The notes beneath the pieces were generated by a model. That model saw nothing but the letters and a program-made list of their open reading frames with translations, searched no databases and had not been told where the DNA came from. The position numbers were made by a program, and so were the translations under genes. A DNA stretch of 64,000 nt from the NCBI GenBank assembly GCA_001897435.1, contig MKSV01000007.1:1516493-1580492 (forward strand), written 5' to 3'. Source of the stretch: Acidobacteriales bacterium 59-55 (GTDB taxonomy: Bacteria; Acidobacteriota; Terriglobia; Terriglobales; Acidobacteriaceae). Positions 45,524-56,559 of this stretch are shown here, one piece after another (position 1 is the first letter of the stretch; the number at the start of each line of letters is the position of its first letter).

Positions 45524-46030
45524 CTAATTCTTATTGCTATCCACTTTGACCGGCCTGAGCAGATGCGAGAACGTGAGTTGGACAAGCTTCCACTTGCCGT
45601 TTTCCTTGCTATAAACCTCAGTCACCATGAAGGGATTTGTGACTTCGTGCGCACCGACTACTGCCTGCAAATCAATGTCCTCTAGCAGGATGGCTGTGTT
45701 ACCAAATATGCGAGCGTCAACTGCGTAAACGAAAGCCTTCTTGTACCAGATGCTACCGCTCTTAATGGTAGCTAGTTCTTGGGTTTTTCCCCAGGTCCCA
45801 CCCATGTGAGTGAACATGGCTTTGTCATCAAATAGTGTCTCTAAGGAATCGACCTTTTTGTCTGCCATCCAATCCCACTTCATGTTTGAGAGGTCGATGA
45901 CTTCTTGTTGTTCGGGTGTATGACTTGCGGCAGTCTTAATCGTCTCTGTTGGTGGGGCTGGCGATTGCTGCGCGTAGGACGATTGCGTCATCAGCATTGA
46001 TAGAAATAGACCGAACAATAAGGTTTTCAT
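45524..46030 (-). CDS. Secreted SnoaL/NTF2-like protein
   Basis: The 168-aa protein has a signal peptide (1-20, MTQSSYAQQ) and an NTF2-like fold: VIDLSNMKWDWMADKKVDSL, LFDDKAMFTHMGG, VYSKENGKWKLVQLTFSHL. Members are small enzymes or ligand-binding proteins. It is upstream of and co-directional with the flavodoxin gene (32 bp apart), so probably the same operon. Confidence 0.82.
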   Translation of the reverse strand: MKTLLFGLFLSMLMTQSSYAQQSPAPPTETIKTAASHTPEQQEVIDLSNMKWDWMADKKVDSLETLFDDKAMFTHMGGTWGKTQELATIKSGSIWYKKAFVYAVDARIFGNTAILLEDIDLQAVVGAHEVTNPFMVTEVYSKENGKWKLVQLTFSHLLRPVKVDSNKN

Positions 46031-46124
46031 GGCTCTCCCTCGATGTGTGTGGTTGCCCTGTTGAGGTACTTGAAATAGCGAGGCTGATCGTTCACGCTAC
46101 GCGGATACAAGAAGAATTCTGAAC

Positions 46125-47279
<1,155 letters not shown>

Positions 47280-47507
47280 GTTTTGAGCCTTTCGTCGGGT
47301 TTCGGAGCTGGCTTGCTGATTCATTCCCCTCTAATTCTCTTAAACCTAACGCTAAGGCGGCGGCCCGGCCCGGCCAGACACGACAATATGCCTGCAAGGT
47401 ACGACAAACATCAGTCTGCGAAGTTGACACCTTTCGCAGGTACTTTGGCGTCCATTGCATGGCGTGTCATGGACAAGCGCAGTATCTTTAGAGTTGGAGA
47501 CCAAGCG

Positions 47508-48515
47508 ATGCTCAAACACTTCCGCGTTCCGGGACGCCTCGCTGTAAAGCTGGAGGAGCTAGGAGTTTCTGTGCCCACTGTGTTGCGCAAGGCAGGTCTT
47601 CCGCGTGACCTCTTCGAGCAAACCCGCGTGCTTGTCTCGACGGGGGAGCTATTTGCACTTTGGCGTGCCATCGATCAGGTTAGTTCGGACGCGCTCATCG
47701 GTGTGAAACTTGGGGTTGAAACAAAAACCGAACGCTTTCATCCGATGGCGATTGCGGCGCTTTCCACCGAGAACCTGGTTGCTGCGTCACAGCATATGGC
47801 CCGATACAAGAAGCTGACGGCCCCGGAAGAAATCCTTGTAGAACTCAACGCAGAGGAATTCACGGTCGGCTTCCGTTGGCTGCTTGCCGTCGATGATGAA
47901 CCGTGGACTCTTACTGACTACTGCTTCTCCTGGATGCGTTCCTTAGCTCGGCATGGGAGCGGAACGGCTCTGAATCCTGTCAGAGTCGAGTACGTGCAGC
48001 AACGTTCCAACCCACGTCAGATCGAGCGTAGCTTGGGCTGCGAAGTCCTAATTGGCAGACCACGAAATGTGGTTGTTTTCCGCGCCTCAGATGCGACAAA
48101 ACCGTTCGTCACCCGCAACGCCGAACTTCTCGACCTGCTCGCACCGCAATTCGAGGAGCAGTTGCGTCAGTACAAAGAAGAGGACAGCTTTCTGGAGCTG
48201 GTTCGCCGCACCATTCAGGACAAGCTCACTGGGCATCGCCCCTCGATCGACGCGATCTCGCAGGCTCTTCACATGGGACCGCGTACCTTGCAGCGTCGTC
48301 TGCAGGATTCGGGATCAAGCTTCCAGCGAGTCCTGGACGAAGCACGTCATCAAATGGCGCGGTACTATCTCAGCAACTCCGCGTTGGAGTTGAACGAAGC
48401 AGCCTACTTGCTGGGCTTTGAAGATCCCAATTCTTTCGGACGCGCATTCCGTAATTGGGAAGGGATGCCGCCAAGCGACTGGCGGGAAACGCATCGGCCA
48501 ACAAAGGTAATGTGA
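47508..48515 (+). CDS. AraC-family transcriptional regulator
   Basis: About 335 aa: an Arabinose_bd-like (PF12625 type) N-terminal domain and a C-terminal double HTH (about 230-330; RPSIDAISQALHMGPRTLQ, ALELNEAAYLLGFEDPNSF, FGRAFRNWEGMPPSDWRE). The ATG at 47508 (MLKHFRVPGRL) fits other members; another ATG is at 47469. It is divergent from the exported aldo/keto reductase and probably controls that cluster. Confidence 0.9.
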   Translation: MLKHFRVPGRLAVKLEELGVSVPTVLRKAGLPRDLFEQTRVLVSTGELFALWRAIDQVSSDALIGVKLGVETKTERFHPMAIAALSTENLVAASQHMARYKKLTAPEEILVELNAEEFTVGFRWLLAVDDEPWTLTDYCFSWMRSLARHGSGTALNPVRVEYVQQRSNPRQIERSLGCEVLIGRPRNVVVFRASDATKPFVTRNAELLDLLAPQFEEQLRQYKEEDSFLELVRRTIQDKLTGHRPSIDAISQALHMGPRTLQRRLQDSGSSFQRVLDEARHQMARYYLSNSALELNEAAYLLGFEDPNSFGRAFRNWEGMPPSDWRETHRPTKVM

Positions 48516-48740
48516 TCGCCACTTGCGTTGTTGCAGCAGATACACCTTTCCTTAGGCACACTCCCCTGATCTATTCCGTCGGGCGCCAAGAACGAGCAAC
48601 GTGTCTGCCATCTCGATGAGTGATAAATCGCCATATCACTCAGCGAACACTGCCTGAGGCGAGAAACCGGCCTGATTCCGGATTGCTGGTGCACAACGAG
48701 CAAACCGGAGCCTAGCCGACCCCTACCTGCGGTGTCGGAT

Positions 48741-50039
48741 TCAACTGGCCCATCGTGCTCTCTCGGTGCGAAGGCTCTCAATTGCATGTTCAAGCTGCCC
48801 GTCGATGCCAGATCTTGTTTGTTCCCAATCAAATTCAATCCGTTCGTCCGGCTCGATGGGAGTCCCTTCAAGAACAGTGCCTTTCCATGTGTAGTAGGCC
48901 CCGGTTGGCAACGCTAATCGGAAGCCCTGACCGACTTTTACGGAAGTAGCGGAAAGGAGTCTGCCAGCCGTTTTCTCACCGATGATTCTGGCCAGATTAT
49001 TTTCCCGCGCAAACGCAACGATCATTTCGGCTGCACTCGCGGTATGGCGGTCCACAAGAAGATTTATCCTTCCGTGAAATGGCTTTTCACCCAATTCCTC
49101 CGTTTGTAGGACGATAGGCCTCTTGGCCAGCATTGCCGGAGCAAATTGCAATGCTAGCAACCAAAGCGCCGCCTTCGAACTCGGGATATTGTCGAAGCGG
49201 CGGAACTGCCGCTTTTCAGAATCAAGCTTCGACGTCACGTTTTTGGGAAGTGCGAACCCTACAGGAACCTTTCCGGGCGTGAGCAAGCTCATGACGCGAA
49301 GCGCCCCAATTCCTCCTCCGGTATTCCCGCGAAGGTCGATAATGAGACTGTCTATTTTGCCTAACTTATCGACCGCGCACGAGACTTCATTTGCAACCTC
49401 GACTCCGACCATCCCAGGGAACATCGCAACTTTTAGGTATCCCAGCCCATCTCCGAGATGCCGTGACTGAACGAGCGTAGGTTCAACGAAATGCAGCTTC
49501 TTGCCTTTGGGTTGCGCCACCTCAACTGCAACGGAGCGCCGCTGATCGTCTTTGCCCACAATCCCCAGAACAGTTTGTTTCCCCATCACGAAAACCGGAT
49601 GCTCGGGTGGAGTAATGTCCCGGCCATCCACGTTCAGAAGGATGTCGCCTGGCTCAATTCCGGCAATCGATGCTGCCCCCCCAGAGTGAACATCCTGAAA
49701 TATCCATCGTTTTCCGAACGGTGTTTCATCAGCTAGATACGTGGCACTCAGTGCAGCGCGGCTCGATGCTCTGCGAGCGCTGCCGTGAAAAAAGCCCAGG
49801 TGAGAGGTATGAAGTTCCGCCAGGAGGTCGCTCATGGACTGTTCAAAATTATCTGCGGTCTCTGCCCCTTCAATTGTTGAGCGGTGGCGTTCCACAGCAG
49901 CACGCCAATCATCGTCCAGCTTTTCCGGCAGATAGAATCTCTTCTTCAGAGCGGCCAGTACGTTGTCGAGAATGACACGGCGATCGCGTGTTGAAAGCTG
50001 GACAGATGATGCCGTTGAAGCAGATTGACCCTTTGTCAT
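48741..50039 (-). CDS. S41-family serine protease with PDZ domain
   Basis: The 432-aa protein has an N-terminal helical domain, a PDZ domain (about 110-175, with GIEPGDILLNVDGRDI) and an S41/C-terminal-processing-protease domain with SLIIDLRGNTGGG, nucleophile Ser335 in RHTASAAEMIV, and Lys356 in GEKTAGRLL. No signal peptide is seen, so it may act in the cytoplasm, unlike most Ctp proteases. The start overlaps the CHAT gene stop by 4 bp (ATGA). The long frame upstream of ATG 50039 is inside the CHAT gene. Confidence 0.9.
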   Translation of the reverse strand: MTKGQSASTASSVQLSTRDRRVILDNVLAALKKRFYLPEKLDDDWRAAVERHRSTIEGAETADNFEQSMSDLLAELHTSHLGFFHGSARRASSRAALSATYLADETPFGKRWIFQDVHSGGAASIAGIEPGDILLNVDGRDITPPEHPVFVMGKQTVLGIVGKDDQRRSVAVEVAQPKGKKLHFVEPTLVQSRHLGDGLGYLKVAMFPGMVGVEVANEVSCAVDKLGKIDSLIIDLRGNTGGGIGALRVMSLLTPGKVPVGFALPKNVTSKLDSEKRQFRRFDNIPSSKAALWLLALQFAPAMLAKRPIVLQTEELGEKPFHGRINLLVDRHTASAAEMIVAFARENNLARIIGEKTAGRLLSATSVKVGQGFRLALPTGAYYTWKGTVLEGTPIEPDERIEFDWEQTRSGIDGQLEHAIESLRTERARWAS

Positions 50040-52681
50040 TGGGAGCTCCTTGAAGAGATATTGACACCTGACGCCTGGAACAGGCTGCCGCCCGGTTCGC
50101 CGTCGAGCACAAAACCCGCCCAATAGTACGGAGGTGATCCCGAATTAAGCATTTCAAGTTGCGCTTGCCTCAAAGCCTCCGCCCTTTCTTCGTGACGTCC
50201 CAGATGTTCATAAAAGACAGTCATCAGATGAGTGGTCGAGTGGTCCTCTAGCTCCCAAAGAGCAGACACTACGCTCTGCGATCCTGCCTCAATGAACGCG
50301 TTGACGATATTCGCGACTCCCTCTTCGCCAACAGGTCCTAGGCCCGTATTGCAGGCTGAAAGCGTCACCAGGTTGGCGTTGAGATGAAGATGTCTGATTT
50401 CACGCACCTGGAGCAGGCTGTCGTCTGTGGATTGTTGCTCGGGGGCGAAGACGAGAGCAGAGCGATCTGGGAACTCAGGATCAACATATCCGTGAAGGGC
50501 CAAGTGGACCACGTTATATTGACTGAGTGGCAGGCGTTTGAAATTAGTCTCGGTCGCATCTTCTCCAAGGAGAATGGTGTTCGGCTTCGGCAGGTCAGCT
50601 GCGATTGTTTCGACTTCATGCCGGCTCTCTGGCAGAGCAATGAGTTCCTTTCTTTCAGGTCCGGAAACTGCTCGTAGAACGCTGGCAAGGAATTTTCTCG
50701 GGGGCGATGAATTGGTTGTCCAGGCCGCCACTCCTACATATGGCAAATTGTCTCTGACAATTTGATTTTCGCGGTGCCTTAGAATGTGGAACACAGTTCC
50801 AGACGGAGCGACAGACACGACATAAGAGTTCAGAACATAGTGCCCACCGTTCGACAGAGCTGAAAAGGGCAGGAGGTGGAGCTTGCCGTCGGGCACCACA
50901 ATCAACTTCTGCTTGTCCTTTAATTCTGGGATTCCACCCAGGAGACCGTTGAAAAGTTGTTGTGCAAGGGCCTGATCGTCCTTTCGTTGCAATATCTCAG
51001 ACCGGTATCGCGTTACCTCTTGCGACAATATATCTTTCGACGGCAACGTGTAGCGATGGACAGTTCTATCGGTTACAGCGAGAGCGTAAGATTGCGGGCT
51101 ATCGAGGACATATTCAACAAAGAGCTCGGAAGAGCGAAGATCGCGTTGCAGTTGCCGAAGCTCCACGGGTTTCGGCGCTGTATCGACTTCCGCTGAATCT
51201 GGGGTCAGTTGTTGCTCCGCTTGATAGATCGCGTTCAGTAGCTGGCTTCTAACGCTTGATTCATCGGTGTCGATCAATGCAAGGTTCAACTTTGTCAGGC
51301 GCTGCTCCAGAGGATTCGGATCGTGTGGCGCAATCACTTCGTGATGCGTCAATGCTTGTGCTTCTACTCGACCGCGCGCGCGTTCCATTACGCGAAACGC
51401 GTCAGCAGTCATGCCTTGGTTGCTCAACGACACGAAGTATCCCGAATACACTTCGCTCAGATCGCTCAAGAGTTGCCGTTCGACAGTCGGCGTCGGAACC
51501 TTACTCAGAAGAGCGTCAAGGATATCTGCGCTCTTCTCATATAACTCGTTTGATGACTTGATGTCCCCGATCCTGGCCATAATCTCTGCCTTAATGGCGA
51601 GATTCTTTGGAACAAAATACAACTCGTCCGGTATATGCTCGTTGGCCTCGATAGCTTCGTTAATCGCGGCTAATGCTGATTCCAAGGCCCCTTGATGCAG
51701 ATACGCCTTTGCGAGGAGACCATCTACCTGAGTCAAACCGCGCCAATGCGATACCTGTTTTGCATATTGGGCAGACTGCCTGTAATCGGATATGGCCTGG
51801 TCCCAATTCCCCATGGCTTCGTAGACCCCAGCTCTGATTTGGTAGACGTCGGCGGTATGTTCGACGAGATGGTATCTGCCAACTCGCTCCATCTCGTCCC
51901 CGGCCAGTGCTAATGCCTCCTGACCTTTCCCGAGCCCGCTGAGAGCTCCGATTTTCGCGTTTATGGCAATGCTTGGATATGCCGCGCCGGGAGTATCTTT
52001 GGCGACTTCGATTGCTTCATCCAGTGGCCCAAGTGCCTCCTTATATCTATGGAGTTCCACCAGACCCGTGCCATACATACTGGCGTATCGAATATGAGCA
52101 CCAGGATCGGCAGCTTTAGCCACAAACCATGCCTTAACCACATCCTTCTTCGCGGTCGCCATGTCTCCAAGGAGAAATGCCGCAATTCCTTGCTCGCCGA
52201 CCGCTCTGGACGCGAGCAGATAATGGTGCCGCCGAAGCGCCAAGTCCTCAACGTGAGTCCACGTTTCTCGTGCCATTCCAGAGTCGTAGTTGACTTCGAG
52301 CATTCCGAGAATAGTCAATACTCGAAGCCGCGTTTCAGGTTCACGCGCCTCAGGTAATTTCAGATCCTTTGTCAGTATCGCGATTTGGGCGGGGATACCC
52401 ACTGAAGATTCGCTGTGAGCCGGCATCTCGCTCACCTGGGCATAGAGCGCCTTGGAGGGCTGGTGTTTCTGTGCAAACTCGATTTCCGCTTGTCGGTAAA
52501 GAGGTTCTGCTGCTATCCAGTTGTTCAGCCACGACATCTCGTCGGCTCGCTTGAGGAGCGCCTCTGGAGAGGCAGGATTCCTCCGGCGGAGGACGTGGCA
52601 TCCGACAACACTCAACAGGACGGCCAACAGCAAACCGGCAGCGATGCGGAGTTTGGGGAGGATAGCAGCTCGCATAGCCAC
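50036..52681 (-). CDS. TPR-CHAT protease, lipoprotein
   Basis: The 881-aa protein begins with a lipobox signal (AAGLLLAVLLSVVGC, Cys at about 28), has tetratricopeptide-like helical repeats at about 40-420, and a C-terminal CHAT caspase-like domain with catalytic His730 in VVHLALHGYVD and Cys777 in TLSACNTGLG. CHAT proteins are cysteine proteases that often act in conflict or death pathways, with TPRs as sensor. Its stop is coupled to the S41 protease start. The lipid anchor would place the enzyme in the envelope. Confidence 0.9.
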   Translation of the reverse strand: MAMRAAILPKLRIAAGLLLAVLLSVVGCHVLRRRNPASPEALLKRADEMSWLNNWIAAEPLYRQAEIEFAQKHQPSKALYAQVSEMPAHSESSVGIPAQIAILTKDLKLPEAREPETRLRVLTILGMLEVNYDSGMARETWTHVEDLALRRHHYLLASRAVGEQGIAAFLLGDMATAKKDVVKAWFVAKAADPGAHIRYASMYGTGLVELHRYKEALGPLDEAIEVAKDTPGAAYPSIAINAKIGALSGLGKGQEALALAGDEMERVGRYHLVEHTADVYQIRAGVYEAMGNWDQAISDYRQSAQYAKQVSHWRGLTQVDGLLAKAYLHQGALESALAAINEAIEANEHIPDELYFVPKNLAIKAEIMARIGDIKSSNELYEKSADILDALLSKVPTPTVERQLLSDLSEVYSGYFVSLSNQGMTADAFRVMERARGRVEAQALTHHEVIAPHDPNPLEQRLTKLNLALIDTDESSVRSQLLNAIYQAEQQLTPDSAEVDTAPKPVELRQLQRDLRSSELFVEYVLDSPQSYALAVTDRTVHRYTLPSKDILSQEVTRYRSEILQRKDDQALAQQLFNGLLGGIPELKDKQKLIVVPDGKLHLLPFSALSNGGHYVLNSYVVSVAPSGTVFHILRHRENQIVRDNLPYVGVAAWTTNSSPPRKFLASVLRAVSGPERKELIALPESRHEVETIAADLPKPNTILLGEDATETNFKRLPLSQYNVVHLALHGYVDPEFPDRSALVFAPEQQSTDDSLLQVREIRHLHLNANLVTLSACNTGLGPVGEEGVANIVNAFIEAGSQSVVSALWELEDHSTTHLMTVFYEHLGRHEERAEALRQAQLEMLNSGSPPYYWAGFVLDGEPGGSLFQASGVNISSRSSQ

Positions 52682-52731
52682 GCAGTTATTTACTCGCTAA
52701 TGGTGCCAGAATCTCAAATCCGGGTCAACAT

Positions 52732-53553
52732 TCACGATCTGCCTGCCACCAGGTCTACAAAAGCGCCGAAGCGAACTTCTATCTCAGCCGCAGAGATTGC
52801 GGGATAACCAAGCTCATTCGCCAATGCCTCAAGTTCCGAATGCCAGTCCGCTGGGATTCGGCTGGACGGAGGAAAATCGTGCGTGGCCCGCTGAATGAAA
52901 ACCTGTTTCGCTGCAAGGCGTACTGTCGTAATGTCCAATCTTCCCAGCAAATCAACCAATAGGATGTCCAGCACATCGCGGGCACGTCCTTGTGAATACG
53001 GTCCCGTGCAGGCGTGCAGCTTTTGGGCGACTTGCTCGCTCAGGTTCAAACAGCGAACCGGAGATGGTACTCGCAATCCCATTGCGGCAAGCCCCGGAAT
53101 CGCAGGCTTCACGAAATCCACTGCACCCTCTCCCGATGATCCGAGATCAACTTCGATGGTTTGCCAGGCACGGGTTCTATACCGGACCGCCAGTTCCAAA
53201 CGCACGGCGTCCACTTTGTCCATATTCAATGGTTTGCCCTTTAACTGAAACGTGAAATCGTCGAATCCCAGCGCTGTTGCATCTCGAAAAACCATTAATC
53301 GATCGCCGCGGTTGCCAGAGATGCCGATATCGATGTCTTTTGTCGCACGAGCCGCTTCAGCATATCGAAGCTCCATTGCAACACCACCCTTCAGGTAGTA
53401 GGTGTCAAGGATGCCCTCACTTACAGCCCGTTCCAGCACTCCGCAGAGCGCCAGAAAAGAGACCCATCGGCGAAGGCGCTCTTGTGCCAAGCCCTGTTCT
53501 CTGGCGACTCGCGCCAGCGTCTTCTCAAGACGTTCGACTGGCCGAGGAGTCAT
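52732..53553 (-). CDS. AbiEii-type nucleotidyltransferase toxin
   Basis: The 273-aa protein has the DUF1814/AbiEii nucleotidyltransferase core: TYYLKGGVAMELRY, then ATKDIDIGISG with the catalytic acids, and later LNLSEQVAQKLHAC, a conserved Lys-containing block. AbiE systems are type IV toxin-antitoxin pairs that abort phage infection; related toxins modify tRNA 3' ends. It overlaps the antitoxin gene by 29 bp. Confidence 0.9.
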   Translation of the reverse strand: MTPRPVERLEKTLARVAREQGLAQERLRRWVSFLALCGVLERAVSEGILDTYYLKGGVAMELRYAEAARATKDIDIGISGNRGDRLMVFRDATALGFDDFTFQLKGKPLNMDKVDAVRLELAVRYRTRAWQTIEVDLGSSGEGAVDFVKPAIPGLAAMGLRVPSPVRCLNLSEQVAQKLHACTGPYSQGRARDVLDILLVDLLGRLDITTVRLAAKQVFIQRATHDFPPSSRIPADWHSELEALANELGYPAISAAEIEVRFGAFVDLVAGRS

Positions 53554-54166
53554 GTATCTTCACCTTGCTTCCGTTCGTTGATAGCGAAAGATCGTGTGCG
53601 GAGCGATTGATGATGTTCCGAAGTCCACTCGCCTGCGCGGTGCTGAGTAGCCCTTCGCGGAGCGCATCGGTGATGGCCTGCCGCGCGATATCAGTCCTGT
53701 GCGTTGTCGATAGAACATCCATAATTGATCGTTCCACTGTTGTTACAGGCATTCCCTCATGCTGGCTGATCTCCTCTCCTGTAAGGTTGGCCCGATGAAT
53801 CATTATCCATTCAGGGTGTTCCCGGCGAAGACGTGCAGCTTTGGGAACGGTGAGATGCACTCGCGAAGGGTTCACATCCGAAATTCCGTGAAGGAGCAGC
53901 GCCGTCTCATGAGATAGGGCAACGCGCTCCTCTCCGTGATGACTTGCCCGTGCCCACAGTACCGCTTCGCGGTACTGTGCAAGCCGGTCTGCCGGATAGT
54001 GGGCAATGCGGTACACCCCTCGGCTCATCCGTTCCAAGCGGCCGCGCTGAGCCAATCGAACAAGTACGGAGTCTTGAATTCCCAAGGCGCGTGCTTCCTT
54101 AGATGTCAGCAGGCCGTCGTGCTCTTCAGCGAGTGCATATAGCTCGTCCATGCGGGTGCGTGGCAT
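53525..54166 (-). CDS. AbiEi-type antitoxin and repressor
   Basis: The 213-aa protein has an N-terminal winged helix (DGLLTSKEARALGIQDSVLV, RGRLERMSRGVYRIAHYP) and the AbiEi antitoxin domain (ALSHETALLLHGISDVNPSR, TVERSIMDVLSTTHR). AbiEi proteins repress their own operon by binding inverted repeats; such a repeat lies 32 bp upstream of the start. The start may be the ATG at 54166 or five codons later. Confidence 0.9.
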   Translation of the reverse strand: MPRTRMDELYALAEEHDGLLTSKEARALGIQDSVLVRLAQRGRLERMSRGVYRIAHYPADRLAQYREAVLWARASHHGEERVALSHETALLLHGISDVNPSRVHLTVPKAARLRREHPEWIMIHRANLTGEEISQHEGMPVTTVERSIMDVLSTTHRTDIARQAITDALREGLLSTAQASGLRNIINRSAHDLSLSTNGSKVKIHDSSASRTS

Positions 54167-54197
54167 AAGGACAGTGTGCTACGGAACATCCATGAAT

Positions 54198-54230
54198 GTC
54201 AATATAGTTCCATAATGGAATGATATTGAC
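54198..54230. promoter_or_regulatory. Inverted repeat operator of the AbiE pair
   Basis: Two 16-bp arms (54198-54213 and 54215-54230) around one base match at 14 of 16 positions: GTCAATAT..TTCCAT. They are upstream of abiEi, as in known AbiE promoters. Confidence 0.7.
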
Positions 54231-54444
54231 ACGGGTAAGGGCTTAAACTCGCCTCATTCGTGAGCTTTCTTCATTCGGGCGGCTTGAATAGCTGCTTGCA
54301 TTTATCGTTGGCAAAACCTAAACCCGTCGGGTGGGAGGGCATGGCGCCGCTTCCACCGGAAGCGGCAACGCCCTGGGCGGGAAGGACGGGCGCAAGAAAG
54401 GAGCCTGCCGGAAAGGTCAGGCTCCTACAGGGGACAACGCACAG

Positions 54445-56052
54445 CTAAGCGGCTTTGGCCTTCTTCGCGGTTTTTATTTGAGTCTTTATTACCGGCTTTC
54501 TGGCTCGTTGTGCTTGCTGTTTGGCCGCGAACTCCTCCTTCACTTTCAAGGCGATAGCATCGGTGTCTACCTTGTACGTCGTGGCAGCGTCATGCAGCAC
54601 AGTAGCGGGATTCGTCCGTGAGGCGGCAAGCATGATGGTGGCCTCGACCAGAAGGCGGGAGAGTGTGCCTTCATCACCGCGACGGAGATAAGCCGTCAGC
54701 GTTTTGCCGATTCCGCCGTCGTCCCGTCTCTGACGAATACCATGTTGCCGCGCCAGCACTTCGAGACGGCGTTCGTCGATTGCTGTTACCAGCTTTTCAA
54801 GGATGAAAAGCAAGTCACGTTTCATCAATCGCACCGGAACGGCTGCGCTCACAGCGGCGAGCACACGGAGGCCGGTCGTGTTGGCGATAGCCTGTTCCCG
54901 GCGTTGCTTTTCCTGCTCGGCCTTCCATTTGGCGTCGTTTGCAGCCTTCTGCGGACGGGCCTTGGGATGATGCACCGGGCAGCTTGATTCGGTACATACC
55001 CTACGCAGTTGGCCTTTATCGATGCCTTCGGAGACGATGGCCTCGGTGGTGTATTTGCAGGTTTTGAATTCCGGCCGCGTGGCGTCTTCCTTGGTTGTGG
55101 GCTTCTCATGCCGAATTTCCGTGTACTTGTTGCGCGGCAAAGTGGCGCTCCCTTCCTTCTGCTGTCCATACGCCGTACTGATTTGCACGAGTTTGGGCTT
55201 GGCGCTTATGGCCTTGGCAACGTGTGCATCCACCTTGGCCTGATAGCAGTTCGGCGAAGTACACGCGTCCAATTTGCCAAGATCGGAGAATAGGAGCTTG
55301 TTATGCCCTGTTCGCATGGGGCAGTCCACGCAACTTCCGGCTGCTGGCACAAGCTGCCCGTCCCGCTTGTCGAACGGTGCGAGTTTCAGGATGAGCAGGA
55401 CGTTCGACTCAATCCAGAACTGGAGATTGCGGACGGGGAGAAGAATGCGTTTTGGCTTCTGCCCTCCCGCACTCCAATCCTCCTTGAAGCAAGCGGCAAG
55501 CGCCTGTTCCTGCTGGCCGGGCTGGAGCTTCGCCAGTAGCAGCGCATGGCCGACGCCGATCTCCTCCCTATAGAAGGCATCGACGACCACAGGCGCAAGC
55601 TCGGTCAACTTCAAACGAGCCGTGACGTAAGCAGGATTCTTCCCTGTACGTGCGGAGATTTGTTCGATGGAGTATTTCGGCTCGTCAAGATTCAGGAGAG
55701 CGCGGAATCCCTGAGCCTCTTCCATTGGATGAACGTCGCGTCTCATCAGGTTTTCGACCAACTGCGCTTCCAAGGTTTCAGCATCGGTGAGATTGACGAT
55801 GCGGACGGGTACAGTCTCAGCCTCGGCGATCTGCGCAGCGCGGTAACGCCGCGCTCCGGCGACAATCTCAAAGCCGCGCTCGTCCAAAGGACGCACAAGC
55901 AAGGGAGAGAGGACGCCCTGGGTACGGATGCTTTCGGCAAGTTCCTTCAAGGCTGCATCCTCGAAGATGCGGCGCGGGTTGGTCTTCGATTCACTGAGCA
56001 GAGAGAGCGAGACATTGCGGTATTCGGTAGCGTTGATAACAGTGGTTTCCAT
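54445..56052 (-). CDS. ParB/Spo0J-family partition-like protein
   Basis: The 535-aa protein has a ParB N-terminal nuclease-like domain (about 12-105, with FEIVAGARRYRAAQIA and LVENLMRRDVHPMEEAQGF), a KorB-like HTH (about 115-150, ISARTGKNPAYVTARLKL), a Cys-containing middle (about 240-350, with AAGSCVDCPMRTGHNK, CTSPNCYQ and CPVHHPKA) that may bind zinc, and a Lys-rich end. It is larger than chromosomal ParB and matches plasmid/ICE-borne types. No ParA is adjacent. AGGAGC precedes ATG 56052. It heads towards the AbiE genes, behind DUF6908 and ArdC. Confidence 0.88.
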   Translation of the reverse strand: METTVINATEYRNVSLSLLSESKTNPRRIFEDAALKELAESIRTQGVLSPLLVRPLDERGFEIVAGARRYRAAQIAEAETVPVRIVNLTDAETLEAQLVENLMRRDVHPMEEAQGFRALLNLDEPKYSIEQISARTGKNPAYVTARLKLTELAPVVVDAFYREEIGVGHALLLAKLQPGQQEQALAACFKEDWSAGGQKPKRILLPVRNLQFWIESNVLLILKLAPFDKRDGQLVPAAGSCVDCPMRTGHNKLLFSDLGKLDACTSPNCYQAKVDAHVAKAISAKPKLVQISTAYGQQKEGSATLPRNKYTEIRHEKPTTKEDATRPEFKTCKYTTEAIVSEGIDKGQLRRVCTESSCPVHHPKARPQKAANDAKWKAEQEKQRREQAIANTTGLRVLAAVSAAVPVRLMKRDLLFILEKLVTAIDERRLEVLARQHGIRQRRDDGGIGKTLTAYLRRGDEGTLSRLLVEATIMLAASRTNPATVLHDAATTYKVDTDAIALKVKEEFAAKQQAQRARKPVIKTQIKTAKKAKAA

Positions 56053-56139
56053 GATGAATAGCTCCTTTCGAGCGGGTTGCATTGCATAAGGTGGTGGAGC
56101 GGACGCGCTGCCCTGTGTCCGCTCCGCTGCGGAGAGGGT

Positions 56140-56559
56140 TTAGGCGCGTGGAGTCTGCTGCCGCTCGAAGGCTTCGGCGAAGCCCTGCAAACGCAGGTTG
56201 TCGTCCCACGTCTTAGCGAACCGTTCATGCTGCGCATGGAGAGCAATCAGGTGGATGTAATTGCCATCCACGATATTCCGGCTCCACTGCTCGATGCCGA
56301 GGTAATCGTTGCGGTAGTAGAACGCGGAGAGATGCGCTCCCCCGGCAAGGCCAAGCTCGAAACACATCTCCGGGTCGCGCATGGCATCGCCGTTCTGTTC
56401 GCCATAGTGACAAACGGAGATAGCAGGAAGTCCCATCGGGCCGGACTCGTCCATCGCCTCGATGACAAGCTCCGTATACGGCGGGTTGTCGATTTTGAGA
56501 TACAGGCCGGGATGCCAACCCCCGGCCATTTTGAGGATTTGAAGGATGGTCTGCATCAC
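56140..56559 (-). CDS. DUF6908-family protein
   Basis: The 139-aa acidic-aromatic protein (GGWHPGLYLKIDNPPYTELV, ISVCHYGEQNGDAMRDPEMC, FYYRNDYLGIEQ) resembles DUF6908 proteins of mobile elements. Function unknown. It overlaps the ArdC gene by 4 bp and so is translated with it. Confidence 0.75.
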   Translation of the reverse strand: MMQTILQILKMAGGWHPGLYLKIDNPPYTELVIEAMDESGPMGLPAISVCHYGEQNGDAMRDPEMCFELGLAGGAHLSAFYYRNDYLGIEQWSRNIVDGNYIHLIALHAQHERFAKTWDDNLRLQGFAEAFERQQTPRA

